Under the pieces are notes generated by a model. That model did not search any database, had not been told where the DNA came from, and saw only the letters and a program-made list of their open reading frames with translations. The position numbers and the translations under genes are program-made. Below are positions 58,581 to 64,000 of a stretch of DNA of 64,000 nt, piece by piece. Position 1 is the stretch's first letter. Each line of letters opens with the position of its first letter. The stretch is from DASXVX01 sp036504075 (GTDB taxonomy: Bacteria > Bacillota > Sulfobacillia > Symbiobacteriales > Symbiobacteriaceae): assembly GCA_036504075.1 (NCBI GenBank), contig DASXVX010000067.1, forward strand, positions 62,001 to 126,000, read 5' to 3'.

Positions 58581-59256
58581 GGGCCAAAACCTCCTCCAAC
58601 AGCGTCATCCGCTGCGTCAGTTCCTGCGCCCGCTGGCGCGCCTCCGGCCGGTCCGACCTTCGCACCCCTTCCAGGGCCTGGCGGGCGAGCCCCAGCAGAA
58701 TCTGTATGTACCGCTCCAGGAGCGGCCCGCCGGACTGTGCGATGAAAGGCCCCACCAGCGCGTCGCCTGGAGAGAGCGCCATGGCCCCCGGCTCCGCGGC
58801 CAGCACCACGTAAATCCGACCGGCATCCTCCACCAGCGTCTCCGCCACCAGCCGCCAGCCGTGGGCCGCCAGCCACTCCCGCAGCCGCTCCTCGCCGCCC
58901 ATGGGCTGCAGGACCAGCCGCTCCACGCCCGCCGGTACGCCCGCCGCCAGGATTTCGGCGATCAGCGGCCCGCCCATGCCGCAAATGGTGACGGTAGCCG
59001 CCTCACCGGGCGCCAGCACGGTCAGCCCCGACCCCAGGCGCAGTTCCACCCGGGCGGCAAGTCCCGCCGCCGCGACGGTCGTCCGGGCGGCCTCCAGCGG
59101 CCCCGGCAGCACGTCGGCGGCCACCGCCCGGTCCACGGTGCCCGTCTCAATGAGCCAGGCCGGCAGGTAGCCGTGGTCGGTTCCAATATCCGCCACAGGC
59201 CGCCCCGGCAGAACGTATCCCGCCGCCGCGCCCAGCCGCGGCGAAAGTGTGATCAT
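58558..59256 (-). CDS. trmK: tRNA (adenine22-N1)-methyltransferase TrmK
   Basis: 232 residues. Methylates A22 of tRNA with S-adenosylmethionine. Seen: ADIGTDHGYLPAWLI (SAM motif I, near residue 22), LRLGSGLTVLAPGE, ICGMGGPLIAEIL, LQPMGGEERLREWLAAHGW. C-terminal coiled-coil helices (LTQRMTLLEEVL) match the family. ATG 59256 follows GGGGG. The ends overlap nif3 as in Bacillus and relatives. First gene of the pair. Confidence 0.95.
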   Translation of the reverse strand: MITLSPRLGAAAGYVLPGRPVADIGTDHGYLPAWLIETGTVDRAVAADVLPGPLEAARTTVAAAGLAARVELRLGSGLTVLAPGEAATVTICGMGGPLIAEILAAGVPAGVERLVLQPMGGEERLREWLAAHGWRLVAETLVEDAGRIYVVLAAEPGAMALSPGDALVGPFIAQSGGPLLERYIQILLGLARQALEGVRRSDRPEARQRAQELTQRMTLLEEVLAHGARDHR

Positions 59257-59331
59257 GCACGCGAACCCCCGTTACATCGGCCTTCTTCCTTCATTATATC
59301 CCATGTCCCCAATTCCCCGAACACAGGCGCA

Positions 59332-59372
59332 ACGCGCACATGGGGTGACCTCAGGCCACCCCATGTGCGCGT
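59332..59372. terminator. Long hairpin between tetR and trmK
   Basis: ACGCGCACATGGGGTG (59332-59347) pairs perfectly with CACCCCATGTGCGCGT (59357-59372), 16-base stem, 9-base loop. It lies 10 bases past the tetR stop. T runs are absent. Confidence 0.78.
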
Positions 59373-59381
59373 CTGCCGATT

Positions 59382-60014
59382 CTAATGCCACATCGGTTGC
59401 GTCGCGCTCGCAGCCGGCCCAGACGACATGCCTCTGAACAGGTTGGCCACCAGTTCCCGCAAAATGGCCTGGTCCCAGCCGAATCCCATAAAGTGGTTCA
59501 GGTTGAAGCCCTGGCCGACCGCTAAAAAGTACCAGGCTGCCGCCATGGCATCCACGGACTCCGGCAACTGGCCGGCGGCCTTGGCCTTTTCGATCAGGTC
59601 CCGCAGGAACCCCACAACGGTCACGTACGACGCCCGGGCCGCCTCCTGAATCACCGGGTCGTCCGACTCCGCCACCGCCCGAATGCGGACCCGGAACGGA
59701 ACCTGCTCCGTGGCCGCCATCATGGAATACGCATAGGCGATTGACACCAGCCCGTCCAGCGGCGTCGGCTGGGCGGCCGCAGCATCCTGCCACCGCTCCA
59801 GTACCAGGTCAGTGGTGCGGGCCAGCGTCGCCAGAAACAGGTCCCGCTTGGTGGCAAAGTGCTTGAAGATTGTGGCCTGGGAGACCTCCGCCACCTTGGC
59901 AACATCCGCAGTGGTTGCCGTGCCGTAGCTTTTGCTGGCAAAGACCTTCATGGCTGCCTCCGTGATCAGGCGGCGCCGCTCGGTCGCTTCGGTCCAAATC
60001 GCACGTGGTGGCAT
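59382..60014 (-). CDS. TetR-family transcriptional regulator
   Basis: 210 residues. N-terminal helix-turn-helix: LITEAAMKVFASKSYGTATTADVAKVAEVSQATIFKHFATKRDLF region (key pieces TTADVAKVAEVS and IFKHF), followed by an all-helical ligand-binding part. ATG 60014 follows AAGGGG. It lies 175 bases downstream of the CoA-transferase gene on the same strand, across a terminator. An inverted repeat at the CoA-transferase start site is the most likely target. Ligand probably an acyl-CoA or organic acid, by context only. Confidence 0.92.
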   Translation of the reverse strand: MPPRAIWTEATERRRLITEAAMKVFASKSYGTATTADVAKVAEVSQATIFKHFATKRDLFLATLARTTDLVLERWQDAAAAQPTPLDGLVSIAYAYSMMAATEQVPFRVRIRAVAESDDPVIQEAARASYVTVVGFLRDLIEKAKAAGQLPESVDAMAAAWYFLAVGQGFNLNHFMGFGWDQAILRELVANLFRGMSSGPAASATQPMWH

Positions 60015-60089
60015 TGAGCAGTCCCCTTGTCACGCAAACTTCAGAAAGGGCTTCGCCGGAGGACCAATGACATCCTTCCAGACATGAAA

Positions 60090-60117
60090 GTTGCCGGAGG
60101 AGAAATCCTCCGGCAAC
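60090..60117 (-). terminator. Terminator of the CoA-transferase gene
   Basis: GTTGCCGGAGGA (60090-60101), loop GAAA, TCCTCCGGCAAC (60106-60117): a perfect 12-base stem; leftward it is followed by TTTCATG. It is 71 bases past the stop codon. Confidence 0.85.
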
Positions 60118-60188
60118 CCTTGTGGTCCCGCCCCCCGGTTAACGCGGGGTGGCCGGCCGTGGAAATCCCCTGGTTCTGGCGTTTGCGG

Positions 60189-61733
60189 CTAGCCCCTGGT
60201 CTTCACCTTCACCGGGCGCTCCGCCTCGACCTCAACCCTGTCCCCCATGGTCCCGGTCTCCAGATACCGCTGGTGCCAGGACAAGGCCTTCGTCAGGTCG
60301 TGCGGGGTCTGGCCGCCACGGGCCTCGGCGTCCCGCAGGTAGTCCCGCAGCAGGTCCCGATACTTTGGATGGGCGCACTTCTCGATGATCACCCGAGCCC
60401 GCTCCCGCGGGGCCAGGTTGCGCACGTCAGCCAGCCCCTGTTCGGTCACGATCACCTGGACATCGTGCTCCGTATGATCCACGTGGGAGGCCATCGGGAC
60501 GATGCAGGAGATATTGTCGTTTTTCGTTGTCGACTTCGTGACGAAGATCGGCAGATAGGCGTTACGGGTGAAGTCGCCCGAGCCGCCGATGCCGTTCATC
60601 ATTTGCGTACCCATGACATGCGTCGAGTTGACGTTGCCGTAAATATCGGCCTCCAGGGCGGCGTTGATGCCGATCAGCCCCAGGCGCCGGATCACTTCCG
60701 GATGGTTGGAGATTTCCTGCGGCCGCAGGACGACCTTGTCCCGGTACCGGTGCAGGTTCTCCAGGACGTACTTCAGCTTGTCCGGCGAGCACGTGATCGA
60801 CGACGCCGACGCCACATTCAGCTTGCCCAGGTCCATGAGGTCGAACATGGCGTCCTGCAGGACCTCCGAATAGACTTCGAGGTTCTCGAACGCGGAGTCC
60901 GCCAGCCCGGCGAAGACGGCGTTCGCCAGCACGCCAATGCCCGCCTGCAGCGGCGCCAGGGTCCGGGTCAGACGGCCCATCTTCACTTCGTGCTCCAGGA
61001 ACTCCAGCAAGTAGCCGGAAATCTGCTTGGTCTCCGCGTCCGGCGTGGCGAGCGGCCGGGAATCGTCCAGCTTGTTGGTCAGCACGACCGCCTTGATCTT
61101 CTCCGGCGGAATGCGGATGACGGTGTCGCCCACCCGGTCGCCGGCCCGCATGATCGGGATGGGGCGGCGATTCGGCCGGACGCCGGGATCATAAATGTCG
61201 TGCATGCCCTCCAGCCCCAGCGGCTGGGCCAGGTTGACCTCGACGATGACAGTATCCGCCGAGCGGGCGAACGCAACCGAGTTGCCCACGGAGGTCGTCG
61301 GCACGATGCCGCCGTCGGCGGTAATGGCGGTCGCTTCGATAATGGCGACACTGCACTGTCCCATGGCGCCCGACCGGATGAACTCGGCCGTGTGGCCCAG
61401 GTGCTGGTCGACGAACATGACATTGCCCTGGTTGATGGCATTGCGCAGACGGCTTTCGGCCTGGAACGGGAGACGCTTGCGCAGGAGACCGTGCTCGGCC
61501 AGCACGCCATCGACCTGGTCGCTGACGGAGGCGCCGGTCCACAGGTCAATGCGAATCGGACGGCCTTCCCGCTCCGATCGCTTGACCAGTTCCAGGAGCA
61601 CAACTTTGGCATCGCCGGCGCGGGTAAAACCACTAATGCCGACGACGTCCCCATCGTTGATCAGCTCCGCTGCCTGATGAGGCCAGCAAACGCGTTGCCG
61701 TAGCCCTTTGTGCCGAATACGCTCCTCGATCAT
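60189..61733 (-). CDS. Acetyl-CoA hydrolase/CoA-transferase
   Basis: 514 residues. Seen: VGISGFTRAGDAK (glycine-rich CoA site), TAITADGGIVPTTSVGNS, VVLTNKLDDSRPLATPD, TLAPLQAGIGVLANAVFAGL, active glutamate context EVYSEVLQDAMFDLMDLG, then GIGGSGDFTRNAYLPIF. These match the succinyl-CoA:acetate CoA-transferase/acetyl-CoA hydrolase family (SucT/Ach1 type). It would pass CoA between short-chain acids. ATG 61733 has AAGGGG upstream and a promoter with an operator at 61828-61859. The tetR gene downstream is the probable regulator. Confidence 0.92.
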   Translation of the reverse strand: MIEERIRHKGLRQRVCWPHQAAELINDGDVVGISGFTRAGDAKVVLLELVKRSEREGRPIRIDLWTGASVSDQVDGVLAEHGLLRKRLPFQAESRLRNAINQGNVMFVDQHLGHTAEFIRSGAMGQCSVAIIEATAITADGGIVPTTSVGNSVAFARSADTVIVEVNLAQPLGLEGMHDIYDPGVRPNRRPIPIMRAGDRVGDTVIRIPPEKIKAVVLTNKLDDSRPLATPDAETKQISGYLLEFLEHEVKMGRLTRTLAPLQAGIGVLANAVFAGLADSAFENLEVYSEVLQDAMFDLMDLGKLNVASASSITCSPDKLKYVLENLHRYRDKVVLRPQEISNHPEVIRRLGLIGINAALEADIYGNVNSTHVMGTQMMNGIGGSGDFTRNAYLPIFVTKSTTKNDNISCIVPMASHVDHTEHDVQVIVTEQGLADVRNLAPRERARVIIEKCAHPKYRDLLRDYLRDAEARGGQTPHDLTKALSWHQRYLETGTMGDRVEVEAERPVKVKTRG

Positions 61734-62165
61734 GATGTCCGCCCCTTCCACGTGATGTGCTGCGTTCGTTGCTGCTTCCTGAGCCAACCGGCAATTTGCG
61801 GGTACCGGCCGCCAAAGCGCCTTCTAGTAAGTGACCACTCACTTTAATAGGAATTATAGCAGCGTCCTTATACTTTGAATAGTATGTGCTAATAGTTCAT
61901 TCCATCACATGCTAACAAGTTATGCCATCCATTCCGGCCGCAGCGGGCGAGTGTGGGTGGAAGCTTTATGGCCGTAGGTTCGTGCGATAAGCATTGGTAA
62001 TACCGAAATCGTAGAAATAGTTCATGATCCTCCTGAGGGAGGATGCTTCATCAGCGTGAATGAGCGCGAAATTCCGCCCCCGTGCCGATGTGCCAGGGCG
62101 GCTGCACTGGTATGCTGAAACCAGAGCAAAACAACGATGCGATGAAAAAAAGGAGGACGAACACG
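61734..62165. other. 432-base gene-free stretch between divergent genes
   Basis: Holds the CoA-transferase promoter and operator (61828-61859), an AT-richer part (61860-61930), and a small hairpin ATCCTCC-tgag-GGAGGAT-like at about 62030-62045. AAGGAGG at 62150-62156 is the ribosome site of the small gene. No coding frame is supported here. Confidence 0.6.
61828..61859 (-). promoter_or_regulatory. CoA-transferase promoter -10 and palindromic operator
   Basis: Minus strand TATAAT (61859-61854) gives a start near 61847 with only a weak -35 (TATTCA). Directly downstream AAGTGA-CCAC-TCACTT (61829-61844) is a perfect inverted repeat of the TGAGTGG/CCACTCA type used by TetR-family regulators. A protein bound there would block transcription. 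The nearby TetR gene (59382-60014) is the prime candidate. Confidence 0.75.
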
Positions 62166-62354
62166 ATGACGATCTGGCAGCTTACGGATGACGACGTTGA
62201 GGCGGTGGCCACGCAGGCCAATTCCGGTCGGACGCTCCAGCAGATTGCGGGCGATCTGCAGATCAGTGTCGAGATGGCGGCATGCGCCATGCGCAAGTGG
62301 CCGTCCGTGAAGGCGAAGCGCACCTGGACCGGGTTGGCCGCTCTCGGCCTCTAG
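62166..62354 (+). CDS. 62-residue HTH-like small protein
   Basis: ATG 62166 has AAGGAGG 9 bases upstream; a terminator follows the stop by 41 bases. The product has a compact helical part TLQQIAGDLQISVEMAACAM that looks like a helix-turn-helix (turn at DLQIS), preceded by LTDDDVEAVATQANSGR. It may be a small DNA-binding protein; no family recognised. It could be a regulator of neighbouring genes. The long leader (about 300 bases) is unexplained. Confidence 0.72.
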   Translation: MTIWQLTDDDVEAVATQANSGRTLQQIAGDLQISVEMAACAMRKWPSVKAKRTWTGLAALGL

Positions 62355-62395
62355 CCCCTTCCGCCACTTTCGCCGGCCACGCCGGCTCACACGAA

Positions 62396-62435
62396 AGGCC
62401 CGCCGTTCCCTGAGGGGGATGGCGGGCCTGTTTTT
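62396..62435 (+). terminator. Terminator of the small HTH-like gene
   Basis: AGGCCCGCC (62396-62404) and GGCGGGCCT (62421-62429) form a 9-base stem with a CCC/GGG inner part, followed by GTTTTTG. Confidence 0.92.
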
Positions 62436-62484
62436 GTGGGGTTTGGACGCGTTCTTACCATCGACGTTGGGCCGACATATCCGC

Positions 62485-62534
62485 TTGACAAAGCGCGAAC
62501 ACAGTCTTACTATGTAAACATCGTTCACTTTACA
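62485..62534 (+). promoter_or_regulatory. Promoter and operator of the second tetR operon
   Basis: TTGACA (62485-62490), exact 17-base spacer, TACTAT (62508-62513): a near-consensus promoter. TGTAAA (62513-62518) and TTTACA (62529-62534) form an inverted repeat with a 10-base gap covering the start of transcription, a likely self-repression site. Start codon follows at 62548. Confidence 0.82.
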
Positions 62535-62547
62535 AGGCGGTGTTCGC

Positions 62548-63165
62548 ATGAACGAGCAGGGGCCTACCGGGCGGGAACGGCGCCACGCCCGCACCAGGCA
62601 GGCGATCCTGGAGATTGCCCTGGAATTAAGCAACGAAAGCGGCCTGGAGGAACTGTCCTTGCGGGAGATCGCCCGCCGGGCAGATTTCAGCCCCGCCGGG
62701 CTTTATCGGTACTTCGAGAGTAAAGAGGACATCGTCGCCGCACTGGCGGCAGATGCAACGCGGCTCCTGACCGACCACCTGAACAGTGTCCCCACGAATC
62801 TCCACCCCCGCGAACGCCTGATCCGCCTGGGCCTGGCCTACCTGACTTTTGCCGGGGAGAATCCGGCCCACTTCCGGTTGCTCTTCTCAGATCTACCGGC
62901 AGGGCGCAGTTCGCTCTCGGAACCGGTCCCGGCCAATTCGCCCTATGCGATTCTGCTGGACGCGGTGCAAGAGGCCATCAAGTCCGGCGATGTGGTTGTG
63001 CCTGGCGGCGATGACGGAGCGGAGGCGATGGCATTTGCCATCTGGTCGCTTGTGCACGGCATGGCCTTGCTGAAACAGGTCCACCTGCGCACATTCGACG
63101 CCAACTTTGATGCGATTTATCGCCACGCCCTCGAACGGATGGTGGGGACCCATGGACGCACTTGA
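62548..63165 (+). CDS. TetR-family transcriptional regulator
   Basis: 205 residues. Helix-turn-helix LSLREIARRADFSPAGLYRYFESKED (key pieces LREIARRADFS and LYRYF). The C-terminal part (LRLGLAYLTFAGENPAHFRLLFS) belongs to the TetR C-terminal type with a WHG-like motif (IWSLVHGMALL near residues 170-180). ATG 62548 has AAGGCGG upstream. Its end overlaps the next start by 14 bases, so the serine hydrolase is in the same operon. It probably represses its own operon through the repeat at 62513-62534. Confidence 0.93.
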   Translation: MNEQGPTGRERRHARTRQAILEIALELSNESGLEELSLREIARRADFSPAGLYRYFESKEDIVAALAADATRLLTDHLNSVPTNLHPRERLIRLGLAYLTFAGENPAHFRLLFSDLPAGRSSLSEPVPANSPYAILLDAVQEAIKSGDVVVPGGDDGAEAMAFAIWSLVHGMALLKQVHLRTFDANFDAIYRHALERMVGTHGRT

Positions 63166-64000
63166 GTCCCACATCATGAAGAACATGCACGGCGATGTAC
63201 CTGGTTTGGCCATCGCCGCGGTCAGGGACGGGAAGGTCCGGTGGTCAAGGGGATTCGGGGTGGCGGACTTGACCAGCCGGGTGCCGACTGGATCTGGATG
63301 ATCCGGTCATACAGTACTGCCCGGCATTCGCCGCGGTGCGTTATCCACCAGGGTCCGGGTCGGTCACCATCAGGCACTTGCTCAGTCACAGCTCCGGGCT
63401 GGCCAACCCCGTACCGATTGCGTGGATACACCGTGCGGACGAGCCGGCTCCCGACCCGGACACCTTTCTGGCCCATCTCCTGAAGCAGCATGCCAAACTC
63501 AGGTTCACCCCCGGCAGCCGGGCCGATTACTCGAACATCGGCTTCCTGGTGCTCGGCCAGATCATCGCAGCGGTATCTGGTCGGACGTATGAGGACTATG
63601 TCCGCAACGAGATCCTGGCGCCGCTCGGGATGCGCCAGACCGACTTCAGCTACCACGGAGAGATGACCGCCCAAGCTGCCACCGGATATCACCAGCGCTG
63701 GAGCCTGCTGACGCCGCTCCTGCGATTCATGCTTCCCAGGGGATTGTTCGCGGCACCTGCGGGACGGTACGTGGCCTTGCACCCGTTTTACGTGAACGGT
63801 CCGGCCTACGGTGGGCTCATCGGGCCGGTCGAAGACGCCGCCCGGTTCATGGCTATGCACCTGAACGGGGGCGAAGTCGAAGGTGTCCGGATTCTCTCGA
63901 CGGAATCCGCCCGTATGATGCAAGCGATTGCGGTCCAGGGCGACAAGCTGGATGTAGGCCTGGGCTGGTACTGTCCCCGCCCTGCCAGGCGGAGCAAGCA
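63152..64000 (+). pseudogene. Serine beta-lactamase-like hydrolase with internal deletion, cut by window end
   Basis: ATG 63152 overlaps tetR. The first 49 codons (GDVPGLAIAAVRDGKVRWSRGFGVADL) are the typical N-terminus of class C beta-lactamase-like serine hydrolases, then the frame stops with TGA at 63299-63301. A different frame opens at once (LDDPVIQYCPAF from 63294) and runs unbroken to the window end with TIRHLLSHSSGL, FTPGSRADYSNIGFLVLG (the Y-x-N motif) and PLGMRQTDF. Between them the usual 30-40 residues carrying Ser-x-x-Lys, the nucleophile, are missing. So the gene has a frame-shifting deletion and no active site, unless the assembly is wrong here. The 3' end lies outside. Confidence 0.82.

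Noticed and set aside
63241..63483. 80-codon plus-strand frame over the serine hydrolase break
   Set aside because: It is a third frame with no similarity; the two real pieces of the hydrolase lie in the other two frames.

Overview
The window is chromosomal DNA from a GC-rich bacterium with a Gram-positive (Firmicutes-type) gene set. The evidence is a tandem dck/dgk deoxynucleoside kinase pair, a YkvI-type transporter, DUF1444 and TrmK/Nif3 pairs, a copper-amine-oxidase-like cell-surface domain, and frequent GTG or TTG starts behind strong GGAGG ribosome binding sites. A Symbiobacterium-like lineage (thermophilic, GC-rich Clostridia-related) would fit. That placement is inference from gene content, not from a marker comparison. 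No rRNA, tRNA or CRISPR array was seen.

Layout. 1-5 kb: end of a sodium-pumping decarboxylase beta subunit with a tiny one-helix partner, an ECF sigma factor with a membrane anti-sigma-like partner, a membrane protein, and dck-dgk. 5.3-11.3 kb: a TIR protein, a larger TIR-domain protein and a long SMC/Rad50-like ATPase in one tightly packed operon. This looks like an anti-phage or conflict system; its ATPase reading frame is interrupted by one in-frame TAG. 11.4-17.4 kb: molybdenum cofactor genes moaC, moaA, a MoeA/substrate-binding-domain protein and moeA. moeA has its own promoter, a candidate Moco riboswitch and an attenuator terminator. 17.5-24 kb: YkvI transporter, a secreted cupredoxin, then acyl-CoA ligase, 3-hydroxybutyryl-CoA dehydrogenase and thiolase (short-chain acyl-CoA metabolism). 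24-36 kb: GNAT, ftsW, murA, guaB, a B12-binding radical SAM protein, ridA, a hydrolase, murC, PAP2 and a hexapeptide acyltransferase.

36.4-42.2 kb: the t6A genes tsaD and rimI-tsaB-tsaE, separated by rnhA, a DUF1697 gene and a lower-GC AbiE toxin-antitoxin pair. 42.2-49.6 kb: fabI, tex, DUF1444, a 2-hydroxyacid dehydrogenase, a hydrolase and family-4 uracil-DNA glycosylase. 49.7-57.4 kb: an orphan sensor kinase, a ChrB-like protein, two exported proteins and a DHA2-type drug exporter. 57.4-64 kb: nif3-trmK, a TetR gene downstream of a CoA-transferase that carries a palindromic operator, a small HTH-like protein, and a second TetR gene in operon with a serine hydrolase that has lost its catalytic Ser-x-x-Lys segment and is cut by the window end.

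The most unusual material is the TIR-TIR-SMC operon, two families of dispersed intergenic repeats (19.4/26.4 kb and 23.9/36.1 kb), a 102-base nested inverted repeat between moaA and moaC, and an AT-rich 170-base palindromic element at 46.9 kb.
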